Source: an uncultured Caryophanales bacterium (lineage in GTDB: Bacteria; Bacillota_I; Bacilli_A; RF39; UBA660). Taken from it: 12,712 nucleotides of DNA. A program made the translations under genes and the position numbers. Of this stretch, positions 6,845 to 12,712 are shown one piece after another; positions within the stretch are counted from its first letter, which is position 1; every line of letters begins with the position of its first letter. The stretch is from positions 1 through 12,712 of the forward strand of contig CAMNML010000018.1 in the NCBI GenBank assembly GCA_946544685.1, in the 5' to 3' direction. The notes under the pieces are model-generated. The model had not been told where the DNA came from and did not search any database. It worked only from the letters and a program-made list of their open reading frames with translations.

Positions 6845-8200
6845 TTATTTTCCTAGACAAAATTGACTGAACAGTTGATTGATTAATTCTTCTTGATATG
6901 TTTCTCCTGTTATTTCACCTAAAAGTTCCCATATTCTTTTTAAATCTATTTCTATCATATCTATTGGTTGTTGTGTTTTAATTCCTTCTTTTATATCTGA
7001 TATTATTTCTTGTGCTTGTTTTAATAGTGATAAACCTCTTGCATTTGTTAAATATGTTGCATCTTTTGTTTCTAATTCTTCTAGGTTATACATTTCTATT
7101 ATTTTATTTTTTAACTCTTCTAAATTATTGTCTTTTAATGCACTTATTTTAACTATGTTTTCTTCTTTTAATTGATTTATTTCTAGTTTGTTTTCTAAAT
7201 CTATTTTATTTATTATTATTATATGATTTTTTTCTTTTATTTTTTCTAATATTTCTTTGTCATATTCAGTTAATTCTTCATTGTTATTTAGTACAAATAA
7301 AATTAAGTCTGCTTTTTCTATAGTTTGTAAACTTTTATTTACTCCTATACTTTCTACTTTATCTTCTGTTTTTCTTATTCCTGCTGTATCGATCAAATCT
7401 AATATTATTCCATTTATTACTATTGATCCTTCAACCGTATCTCTAGTTGTTCCTTCTATATCTGTTACAATTGCTTTTTCTTCTTCTAATAAGTTATTCA
7501 AGATACTACTTTTTCCTACATTTGGTCTTCCTATAATAGCTGTTTTAATTCCTTCTTTTATTATTTTTCCGTTTTCACTTTCTTTAATTATTCTTTTAAT
7601 TTCTTTTTCTACTTCTATTATATTATTATTTAGGTCATTGTATGTTACATCTTCTATATCTTCATATTCTGGATAGTCTATTTTTACTTCTATATTAGCA
7701 AGTACTTCTAATATTTTTTGTCTTAAATTTTTTATTAGATTAGATACTTTTCCACCTATTTGATTTAAAGCAAGTTTTTTTTCTGATTCACTTTTTGAGT
7801 TTATTAAATCCATTACTCCTTCTGCTTCTAATAAGTCTATTCTTCCGTTTAGAAAAGCTCGTTTTGTAAATTCTCCGGGTTCAGCTAATCTACATCCTAA
7901 AGTTAATAGTATTTCTAATATCTTTTTTGTTACTGCTATACTACCATGACAATTTATTTCTACAACATCTTCTGTTGTAAATGTTTTTGGTGATTTCATT
8001 ATTGAAACTAATACTTCATCTTGTATTTCATCTTTATATATTATATGCCCGTAGTGTATTGTGTGACTTTCTACTTTTTCTAAGTCTTTTTCTTTAAATA
8101 TTTTATTTACTATTTTTATTGAGTCAGGTCCACTTACTCTTATTATTGATATTGCGCCTACTCCTGTTGTTGTTGATATTGCCGCTATTGTATCATTCAT
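6845..8200 (-). CDS. mnmE: MnmE (TrmE), tRNA modification GTPase
   Basis: 451 residues, standard length. MnmE is a dimeric GTPase that binds formyl/methylene-tetrahydrofolate and works with MnmG on tRNA wobble uridine. The N-terminal folate domain begins with DTIAAISTTTGVGAISIIR (3-21). The G domain is embedded in the helical domain: G1 GRPNVGKS (224-231), G2 GTTRD (250-254), G3 DTAG (271-274), G4 NKID (331-334), G5-like SAL (353-355). The C-terminus FCLGK (447-451) carries the conserved cysteine C448. All key residues are present. The start at 8200 has an AGAGG ribosome site. It has its own promoter directly behind the jag terminator. Confidence 0.98.
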   Translation of the reverse strand: MNDTIAAISTTTGVGAISIIRVSGPDSIKIVNKIFKEKDLEKVESHTIHYGHIIYKDEIQDEVLVSIMKSPKTFTTEDVVEINCHGSIAVTKKILEILLTLGCRLAEPGEFTKRAFLNGRIDLLEAEGVMDLINSKSESEKKLALNQIGGKVSNLIKNLRQKILEVLANIEVKIDYPEYEDIEDVTYNDLNNNIIEVEKEIKRIIKESENGKIIKEGIKTAIIGRPNVGKSSILNNLLEEEKAIVTDIEGTTRDTVEGSIVINGIILDLIDTAGIRKTEDKVESIGVNKSLQTIEKADLILFVLNNNEELTEYDKEILEKIKEKNHIIIINKIDLENKLEINQLKEENIVKISALKDNNLEELKNKIIEMYNLEELETKDATYLTNARGLSLLKQAQEIISDIKEGIKTQQPIDMIEIDLKRIWELLGEITGETYQEELINQLFSQFCLGK

Positions 8201-8222
8201 AGTATTACCTCTTTCTTTACAT

Positions 8223-8251
8223 ATAATAGTTTATTTTGTTTTTTAAGTCAA
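8223..8251 (-). promoter_or_regulatory. Sigma-A type promoter for mnmE
   Basis: Read on the minus strand: -35 TTGACT (8246-8251), 17-base spacer, -10 TATTAT (8223-8228). It starts just downstream of the T-run of the jag terminator. Confidence 0.8.
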
Positions 8252-8252
8252 G

Positions 8253-8275
8253 AAAAAAAGAAGATTAGTCTTCTT
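8253..8275 (-). terminator. Rho-independent terminator of the rpmH-rnpA-yidC-jag operon
   Basis: A perfect 7-bp stem (AAGAAGA 8258-8264 with TCTTCTT 8269-8275) closes a 4-base loop that contains the jag stop codon. On the minus strand a T-run follows (8253-8259). Confidence 0.85.
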
Positions 8276-8879
8276 CATATTTTATAATTGTATATCTATT
8301 TGGTTCTTCTCCAACGCTTTCAGTTTTTAGATTTTTAAATTTTGATACAATGTTATGTACTATTCTTCTATTGTATGAATTCATTGGATCTAATTTTACA
8401 TCAATATGTGTATTTAATACATCTTTAGCGATTTTCTTTATTTCTCTTTCAAAAGATTCTTCTTTTTTCTTTTTATAGTTTGAAGCATCTAAATTTACTT
8501 TTATATCCATTCCTATTTGATTTCTTATAGAATTTCTAATTAGTGCTTGTAGAGCTTCTATATTTTTTCCATCTTTTCCTATTAGTATAGGATTGTTATT
8601 TGACACTAGATTTGCTTTTATTATATTTTCTTTTTCATTTACTTCTGATTTTATTTCTATATTAAAGCTTTTGTCTATTTCATTTAAGTATTCTTTAATA
8701 TATTTAATAACTTCACTTTTTGGAATTGCTTCTAATATGTATTTTTTTGACTTAAATAGTTTTGCTTCTGTTTCTGATTCTTTAATGAATAATTCTTCTT
8801 CTTTTAGGTTTAATTCGTTTATGCATCTTTCTAGTATTTCTTCTTTTGATTTTCCTTCATATTTATATAACGTTAGCAT
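8265..8879 (-). CDS. jag: KhpB/Jag (EloR), RNA-binding protein
   Basis: 204 residues. Three domains in order: Jag-N (about 1-50), KH-II with the GxxG loop GKDGKN at 101-106 (about 75-135), and R3H with NRRIVH at 170-175 (about 140-202). The family binds RNA, pairs with KhpA, and affects cell elongation and division in streptococci. Here the linker between Jag-N and KH is short, about 25 residues. The gene overlaps the 3' end of yidC by 17 bases, with AAAAGGAG before its start inside yidC, so the two are probably co-translated. It is the last gene of the operon, and its stop codon sits in the loop of the terminator. Confidence 0.95.
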   Translation of the reverse strand: MLTLYKYEGKSKEEILERCINELNLKEEELFIKESETEAKLFKSKKYILEAIPKSEVIKYIKEYLNEIDKSFNIEIKSEVNEKENIIKANLVSNNNPILIGKDGKNIEALQALIRNSIRNQIGMDIKVNLDASNYKKKKEESFEREIKKIAKDVLNTHIDVKLDPMNSYNRRIVHNIVSKFKNLKTESVGEEPNRYTIIKYEED

Positions 8880-9795
8880 TTTTCTTACTCCTTTTAACTA
8901 ATAAGTTTTGAACTATTGTGAATGCACTATTTACTATCCAGTATAGTTCTATTCCTAATGACATTGATATTGAAGCAATTCCTATGAATATTATAGACAT
9001 ATTCATCATCATTTTCATTTGTTGTTCTTGTTCTTTACTCATAGATGCTGTTTGATTAAGTTTAAATGAGAAGAATGTTGTTACTACAACTAGTACTACA
9101 AATATTAAATAAAGCCAATGTCCTGACTTAAGCGCTATCATTGGACTTGTTCCTAGTTCAAATCCTAGAAATTTTTCTTCAAATATTGCAGGTAGCCTAT
9201 TTAATGCTTCTAGGAAAGCAAAGAATAATGGAATTTGTATAAGCGAGAATATACATCCAGATAATGGATTAATATTATATTCTTTGTATATTACCATCAT
9301 TTCTTGTGATTTTTGCATCATACTTTCTTGGTCATTTTTACCTTTATATTTTTCTTCTAATTTATCTAATTTTGGTTTTGCTTTTTTCATACTTTCTGAT
9401 TGCATGGCTGTTTTTTTAGTTATTGGGTATAAAACTAATCTGATTAATAAAGTTATTAATATTACTGCTAAACCATAATTTTTTACTAATTGTCCTAATT
9501 TTATAATTAAGAACGCTAATGGTTTTACAAATAGTGTTGTCCAAAGTGATCCATCGTATCCATTTGATGTAACTTTAAATTCACTACATTTCGGAAGTTT
9601 TTCTAATTCAACTCCATGTTCTTCATATATTTTTCTTGTTGTGTCATTTTCAGGTTGACATAATATATTTTGAACTAAATTTTGTCCTGTTTCTGGATTT
9701 TGAACAGGTTTCTTTTCTTCTTTTAAGTATTTAGTACATCCTGTTAATGATAGTGTTGCAAGCAAGATTGCTAAAAGTTTTGTTGTTTTCTTCAT
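8863..9795 (-). CDS. yidC: YidC/SpoIIIJ membrane protein insertase (lipoprotein type)
   Basis: 310 residues. YidC inserts and folds membrane proteins, alone or with SecYEG. The lipobox LTGC gives the acylated C20, as in Gram-positive YidC. The YidC core begins at about residue 85, with spans at about 92-104 and 107-125, 176-196, 227-243 and 267-297. R119 in LLIRLVLYPIT matches the conserved arginine of the hydrophilic groove. The cytoplasmic hairpin (about 130-172) is Lys/Met-rich. Between lipid anchor and first span lies a 65-residue segment with C46 and C70, which could form an extracellular disulphide; this seems longer than in B. subtilis. rnpA ends with TAA directly before the ATG, and AAAGGAG lies within rnpA. 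Confidence 0.97.
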   Translation of the reverse strand: MKKTTKLLAILLATLSLTGCTKYLKEEKKPVQNPETGQNLVQNILCQPENDTTRKIYEEHGVELEKLPKCSEFKVTSNGYDGSLWTTLFVKPLAFLIIKLGQLVKNYGLAVILITLLIRLVLYPITKKTAMQSESMKKAKPKLDKLEEKYKGKNDQESMMQKSQEMMVIYKEYNINPLSGCIFSLIQIPLFFAFLEALNRLPAIFEEKFLGFELGTSPMIALKSGHWLYLIFVVLVVVTTFFSFKLNQTASMSKEQEQQMKMMMNMSIIFIGIASISMSLGIELYWIVNSAFTIVQNLLVKRSKKNANVI

Positions 9796-10131
9796 TTATT
9801 TCTCCTTTATTATATTTTGTTTTTTAAAGATTTCATTTAAATCTTCTTTTATTTCAGAGAAACTTGCTCCATTTATTTCTCTTCTTACTATTATAATACA
9901 ATCGAAGTTTTTTTGGTAGTCATTTTCTGATATTATTTCTCTTAATTGTCTTTTTACCTTGTTTCTTCTAACTGCATTACCTATTTTTTTACCTACTGAT
10001 AAACCAAAGTGATAAATATTTTCTTCGTGTTTATATATATAGATATAGAAATACTTTGTTCTTAATGATTTATTGTTTTTTATTATTTTTTGAAAGTCTT
10101 CACTTTTTTTTATGACATTTATCTTTTTCAT
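9796..10131 (-). CDS. rnpA: RnpA, protein subunit of ribonuclease P
   Basis: 111 residues from the ATG at 10131, preceded by AAAAGGTGATG; an upstream GTG reading would start inside the terminator hairpin and is rejected. RnpA binds the RNase P RNA and helps it cleave the 5' leader of pre-tRNA. The RNA-binding RNR motif is intact: GNAVRRNKVKRQLRE (51-65). The N-terminal part (about 4-45) is the beta sheet and central cleft that holds the 5' leader. Second gene of the rpmH operon and tightly packed against yidC (no gap). Confidence 0.97.
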   Translation of the reverse strand: MKKINVIKKSEDFQKIIKNNKSLRTKYFYIYIYKHEENIYHFGLSVGKKIGNAVRRNKVKRQLREIISENDYQKNFDCIIIVRREINGASFSEIKEDLNEIFKKQNIIKEK

Positions 10132-10152
10132 AACATCACCTTTTAAATATTT

Positions 10153-10175
10153 AAAAACCACTGCTTAACAGTGGT
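10153..10175 (-). terminator. Hairpin with T-run between rpmH and rnpA (attenuator-like)
   Basis: A perfect 7-bp stem (ACCACTG 10157-10163 with CAGTGGT 10169-10175) has a 5-base loop and is followed on the minus strand by a short T-run (10153-10157). No separate promoter is seen for rnpA, so partial termination would give more rpmH than rnpA mRNA. Confidence 0.75.
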
Positions 10176-10180
10176 AATTA

Positions 10181-10303
10181 TTAATGAGCTAATACTTTAC
10201 GACCTTTTCTACGTCTAGCATTTATCATTTTAGTTTTCATACGAGCCATGAAACCCATTTTTTTACTTTTTCTTCTATTATTAGGTTGATATGTTCTTTT
10301 CAT
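10181..10303 (-). CDS. rpmH: RpmH, ribosomal protein L34 (short, 40 residues)
   Basis: Translated by hand: starts [15 protein letters not shown] and ends with [13 protein letters not shown]34 is a small basic protein of the 50S subunit that sits on 23S rRNA. The hallmark MKRTYQPN start and RRRKGRKVL end are present. The family usually has 44 residues; here the segment between MKTK (22-25) and ARRRKGRK (29-36) is four residues shorter, losing the usual NGR-containing loop. The ribosome site AGGAGGTG is near perfect. First gene of the operon, with a full-consensus promoter, and the first gene left of oriC, as in most bacteria. Confidence 0.97.
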   Translation of the reverse strand: MKRTYQPNNRRKSKKMGFMARMKTKMINARRRKGRKVLAH

Positions 10304-10342
10304 TATAACACCTCCTAAACATTAATTCCCTTTGCTTTTAAC

Positions 10343-10371
10343 ATTATATAGATAAATATTGGTTTTGTCAA
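10343..10371 (-). promoter_or_regulatory. Full-consensus sigma-A promoter for the rpmH operon
   Basis: Read on the minus strand: -35 TTGACA (10366-10371), 17-base spacer, -10 TATAAT (10343-10348). Both hexamers are perfect, as expected for a highly expressed ribosomal protein gene. Confidence 0.93.
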
Positions 10372-10421
10372 ATGTTTTTTATATTTTATATTTTTTTATT
10401 TGATTTGAAAAAAAGTTTTTA

Positions 10422-10700
10422 TGTGCAAAAGTCTTAAGTTACTGATTTTTTTTATTTTAAAAAAGTTATTAACATTCTCTTTTACCTTTGTTTTTTCTAG
10501 TTATTTTAACTTTTTGAACATAATTGTGCAAAACTATTTCTACACTGTTTATAATTCTTTGATATGTTTTAAACAATTTATGTGTAAAACTTTATATTTT
10601 AATATACTGCTCATTTTTTTATGTTCAAAATTTGTGTGCATTAGTGTTTATAATTTAATTTATTATGTTAATTATTTCTTTTGTATTTTTTTTTTGAACA
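10422..10700. other. Upstream half of oriC: cluster of DnaA-box-like 9-mers
   Basis: The 467-base space between rpmH and dnaA holds no gene. It contains many variants of the DnaA box (consensus TTATNCACA). Close matches: TTTTGCACA at 10422-10430 and 10525-10533, TTTTACACA at 10581-10589, TAATGCACA at 10635-10643 (all minus). Weaker: TTTTGAACA at 10512-10520 (+), 10622-10630 (-) and 10692-10700 (+); TTATAAACA at 10546-10554 and 10645-10653 (-); TTATTAACA at 10466-10474 (+); TTTTAAACA at 10567-10575 (+). A T-tract with one C follows (10717-10735). TATAAT hexamers at 10550-10555 and 10649-10654 are possible dnaA promoter -10s but lack good -35s. Location by rpmH and dnaA supports oriC strongly; individual boxes are less certain. 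Confidence 0.8.
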
Positions 10701-10770
10701 TATTTATTCAAATCGCTTTTTTTTTCTTTTTTTTTATTGTAAAATATTAGTTGATTTAGGTGGTGATGCT

Positions 10771-12120
10771 GTGGATATAAACAATATTTGGAATTTGTTT
10801 TTGGAGAGAGTTAAAGATATGCTTGATCCTATATTATATGAAACATGGTTTATGGACACTAAGCTTATTGACCTAAATGATGGTAGTGCTAAAGTTTTAG
10901 TTCCTATGCAGGTTCATAAAAAACATTTAAAAGAGAATTATAATGATTTAGTAGAAGAGATTTTTACTGAAATCACAGGTACTAATTTTAGTTTTGAATA
11001 TGTTACTGAGGAAGAGGTACAAAAGAATGTTAAAATTGAGGTGAATGAAGGTGTTCCTTCGATTAATAGTTTTGAATCTAATTTGGATCCTCGTTACACT
11101 TTTGATAATTTTATAGTAGGGCAAAGTAATAAGTTTGCTAAGGCTACTTCTTTAGCGGTTGCTGAAAAACCTGGTTTTATGTATAATCCTTTATTTATAT
11201 ATGGAAAAAGTGGGTTAGGTAAAACTCATTTGATGCATGCTATTGGTAATTACATTGTTCAAAAGAGTAGAAAAAGAGTTCTTTATGTAACAAGTGAAAG
11301 ATTCGTTGATGATTTTTTGAACATATATAGGAAAAATAAGAATGAAAATAATTTTGAGATGATTGAAGCTTTTAAGAAAAAGTATAGGGATATTGATGTA
11401 TTAATGATTGATGATATTCAATATCTAGAGATTGCGAATAAGACACAACAAGAGTTTTTCAACACATTTAATGAGCTTCATACTAATAATAAACAAATTA
11501 TTATTTCTTCAGATAGATCTCCTGATGACTTAAATAAGTTAGAAGAAAGATTAAGGACGAGATTTAATTGGGGACTAACTATTGATATATTACCACCTGA
11601 TTTTCAATTAAGACTTGATATAATTGATAAAAAGATTGAGGCAAATGAAATTTGTAATAAACTATCTGATGATGTTAAAGAGTATATTGCTAGTAATTGT
11701 AGTAGTGATATAAGAAAGTTAGAGGGCGCTATTACAAGAATATTTGCTTATGCTACTATGATGAATAGTTCTAATATTACTTTAGATTTAGCTGCTGATG
11801 CTTTAAAAGATTATTTTGTTAAGAGTATTATATCTAAAAATAAAATAGAGCATGTACAGCAGGTAGTTGCTGCACACTATAATATATCAGTAGAGGAGTT
11901 AAAGAGTAAGAAACGTGTAACTAATGTTTCTGTTCCTCGTCAAATTGCTATGTATATATGTAGAACTGTTTTAGAAGAAACTCTTCCTAAGATAGGTGCA
12001 GAATTTGGTGGTAAGAATCATACTACTGTAATGCATTCAGTTGATAAAATAAGAAAAGAGATGGCACGTGATGAATCTCTTAAAAATGAAGTGGATAAAA
12101 TTATTTCAAAACTTAAATAG
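10771..12120 (+). CDS. dnaA: DnaA, chromosomal replication initiator
   Basis: 449 residues from a GTG at 10771, with AGGTGGTG just upstream; no in-frame ATG fits, and the open frame upstream runs through the T-tract of oriC. DnaA binds DnaA boxes, forms an ATP-dependent filament and opens the origin. Domain I: 1-75 (NIWNLFLERVKDMLDPILYETW at 5-26). Domain II is a short linker (about 78-105). Domain III AAA+: Walker A GKSGLGKT (145-152), Walker B LMIDDIQ (211-217), arginine-finger region LRTRFNWGL (261-269). Domain IV HTH: KKRVTNVSVPRQIAMY (380-395) and the signature GGKNHTTV (413-420). The signature is normally GG(R/K)DHTTV; here the aspartate that corresponds to E. coli D433 is N416. First rightward gene from the origin. 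Confidence 0.98.
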   Translation: MDINNIWNLFLERVKDMLDPILYETWFMDTKLIDLNDGSAKVLVPMQVHKKHLKENYNDLVEEIFTEITGTNFSFEYVTEEEVQKNVKIEVNEGVPSINSFESNLDPRYTFDNFIVGQSNKFAKATSLAVAEKPGFMYNPLFIYGKSGLGKTHLMHAIGNYIVQKSRKRVLYVTSERFVDDFLNIYRKNKNENNFEMIEAFKKKYRDIDVLMIDDIQYLEIANKTQQEFFNTFNELHTNNKQIIISSDRSPDDLNKLEERLRTRFNWGLTIDILPPDFQLRLDIIDKKIEANEICNKLSDDVKEYIASNCSSDIRKLEGAITRIFAYATMMNSSNITLDLAADALKDYFVKSIISKNKIEHVQQVVAAHYNISVEELKSKKRVTNVSVPRQIAMYICRTVLEETLPKIGAEFGGKNHTTVMHSVDKIRKEMARDESLKNEVDKIISKLK

Positions 12121-12165
12121 GTGCAAAAGTTTAATTTATAAACAAAATTTGAACTTGTTTTGCAC
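12121..12165. repeat. Imperfect hairpin after dnaA, bounded by inverted DnaA-box-like sequences
   Basis: GTGCAAAA (12121-12128) and TTTTGCAC (12158-12165) are perfect inverted repeats. In RNA, 7 outer pairs and 7 inner pairs (one G-U) are separated by a 3-base bulge around a 14-base loop. The right arm extends to a full TTTTGCACA box (12158-12166); the left arm follows the dnaA stop at once. It may be a weak dnaA terminator, a pair of DnaA sites, or both. The loop region also has TTATAAACA (12136-12144). Confidence 0.45.
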
Positions 12166-12220
12166 ATTAATATTTCCTTTATTTTATAAGGAGATATGTT
12201 AGTTTTGAACACTTTCCACA
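12158..12220 (+). other. Downstream half of oriC: DnaA boxes in the dnaA-dnaN spacer
   Basis: On the plus strand: TTTTGCACA (12158-12166), TTTTGAACA (12203-12211) and CTTTCCACA (12212-12220). The last two touch with no gap. CTTTCCACA matches 7 of 9 bases of the classical TTATCCACA. In B. subtilis the dnaA-dnaN spacer likewise holds boxes next to the unwinding site. Confidence 0.65.
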
Positions 12221-12257
12221 CTAATAATAAAAATAATAATTAAAAAAATAAATAAAA
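12221..12257 (+). other. Candidate unwinding element with degenerate DnaA-trio pattern
   Basis: Directly after the tandem boxes, triplets CTA ATA ATA AAA ATA ATA ATT (12221-12241) keep a central T in six of seven. The known DnaA-trio reads (C/T)T(A/T) on this strand, so only the first triplet is canonical. Positions 12222-12257 contain only A and T (36 bases), fitting easy strand opening. The dnaN ribosome site AAAGGAG follows. Confidence 0.5.
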
Positions 12258-12269
12258 GGAGAATTAAAT

Positions 12270-12712
12270 ATGAAATTAAAAATTAAACAAAATATATTAA
12301 TGGAACATTTGAATTATGTAATAAAAGGTATTTCAAGTAAGAATCTTATTCCTATTTTGAACTGTATTAAGTTTGAACTTACTAATGAAGGTTTATATCT
12401 AATGAGTACAGATAATGATATCGCAATTAAAACTTTTATACCTAGTGATAAAATTGATAATATTGATACTTGTGGAGATATAGTTGTTTCTGGTAAGTAT
12501 ATTTATGAGATAATTAAGAAGTTACCTAATGAGGTTATTAATATAGAAGAGGTTATGGAATCTAAAATATATATTAATACTTCTAATTCATCTTTTAATT
12601 TAAATTGTAATAATGTTGCTGATTTTCCTGCTTTAGAGTTAGAGGATAATAAGAATCCTATTATAATTAGTAAAAAGATGTTCAAAAGTATTATTAATCA
12701 AACTTTATTTGC
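12270..12712 (+). CDS. dnaN: DnaN, DNA polymerase III beta sliding clamp (5' part)
   Basis: 147 residues are visible; the family has about 370, so the window ends in the first third. The start MKLKIKQNILMEHLNYV follows AAAGGAG (12255-12261). Family marks: SSKNLIPILNCIKFE (22-36), the GLYLMSTDNDIAI stretch (41-53, corresponding to GLxLxATDLEI in others), and ADFPALE (115-121). DnaN forms a ring on DNA that holds polymerase III and many other proteins. It follows dnaA in the same direction after a 149-base spacer that carries origin elements. No convincing separate promoter is seen; TTGAAC at 12205-12210 overlaps a DnaA box and lacks a good -10. Confidence 0.96.
   Translation, partial: MKLKIKQNILMEHLNYVIKGISSKNLIPILNCIKFELTNEGLYLMSTDNDIAIKTFIPSDKIDNIDTCGDIVVSGKYIYEIIKKLPNEVINIEEVMESKIYINTSNSSFNLNCNNVADFPALELEDNKNPIIISKKMFKSIINQTLF

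Noticed and set aside
10132..10161. A longer RnpA from an upstream GTG
   Set aside because: The start would lie in the hairpin between rpmH and rnpA. The ATG at 10131 has a good ribosome site and the usual length.
10550..10654. TATAAT at 10550-10555 and 10649-10654 as firm dnaA promoters
   Set aside because: Neither has a credible -35 at 16-18 bases, and both overlap the repeated TGTTTATAAT box-like element, so they are only mentioned as possibilities.
10681..10770. A 30-residue Phe-rich extension of DnaA from a TTG
   Set aside because: It is translated from the T-tract of the origin. The GTG at 10771 has a ribosome site and aligns with the known DnaA N-terminus.
12061..12085. GGCACGTGATGAA in dnaA as a parS site
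   Set aside because: Only the central CACGTG and a few flanking bases fit the 16-bp parS; it lies in conserved dnaA coding sequence.
12196..12243. A 15-codon open frame with AAGGAG close upstream, between dnaA and dnaN
   Set aside because: Spacing to the ATG is too short, the peptide is low-complexity (Asn-rich), and it consists of DnaA boxes and trio-like repeats. It is better explained as origin DNA.
1..12712. Recoding of TGA as tryptophan, suggested by the mollicute-like base composition
   Set aside because: Tryptophans in conserved positions use TGG, and TGA is the rsmG stop.
1..12712. CRISPR arrays, insertion sequences, tRNA or rRNA genes, riboswitches
   Set aside because: No spaced direct repeats, transposase, terminal repeats or recognisable RNA gene were found on either strand.

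Overview
This window spans the chromosomal replication origin (oriC) of a very AT-rich, low-GC Gram-positive bacterium (Bacillota, most likely class Bacilli). The gene order is the classic one for this group. Reading leftward on the minus strand from the origin: rpmH, rnpA, yidC, jag, mnmE, a DUF4234 gene, mnmG, rsmG, a DUF2752 gene and noc. Reading rightward on the plus strand: dnaA and dnaN. TGA is a stop (rsmG) and tryptophan is encoded by TGG, so the code is standard and this is not a UGA-Trp mollicute. The BspA-type leucine-rich-repeat lipoprotein and the small DUF proteins fit an uncultured, perhaps gut-associated Bacilli lineage. That placement is inference.

Layout. 1-644: a membrane-anchored XRE-type regulator that runs off the left edge. 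816-1865: a BspA-like LRR lipoprotein with its own promoter and terminator. 1926-3317: Noc, a ParB-family nucleoid occlusion protein, unusually long. 3401-6370: an mnmG-rsmG-DUF2752 operon of overlapping genes. 6452-6805: a small DUF4234 membrane protein. 6845-8200: mnmE. 8265-10303: the rpmH-rnpA-yidC-jag operon, driven by a perfect-consensus sigma-A promoter and containing an attenuator-like hairpin after rpmH. 10304-10770: upstream half of oriC, with many DnaA-box-like 9-mers. 10771-12120: dnaA from a GTG start. 12121-12269: downstream half of oriC, with paired boxes, a degenerate DnaA-trio-like triplet run and a pure A/T stretch. 12270-12712: the 5' part of dnaN.

How the genes work together. 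DnaA and DnaN start and sustain replication. Noc would bind DNA sites near the origin and block division over the nucleoid. RpmH, RnpA, YidC and KhpB/Jag serve the ribosome, tRNA 5' processing, membrane insertion and RNA binding. MnmE and MnmG jointly modify tRNA wobble uridine, and RsmG methylates 16S rRNA. Transcription points away from oriC on both sides.

The most interesting signals are: (1) a perfect 14-bp palindrome identical to the Bacillus subtilis Noc-binding site, inside rsmG, with a cluster of half-sites running into the noc promoter; (2) a Noc protein that lacks the N-terminal membrane-targeting helix but carries two KKFFN motifs in a long disordered linker that resemble that helix; (3) DnaA boxes drifted towards TTTTGCACA/TTTTGAACA, together with a D-to-N change in DnaA's DNA-recognition motif; (4) a shortened, 40-residue ribosomal protein L34. 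I see no wholly new multi-gene system; the novelty is in how familiar origin and nucleoid-occlusion parts have been rewired.
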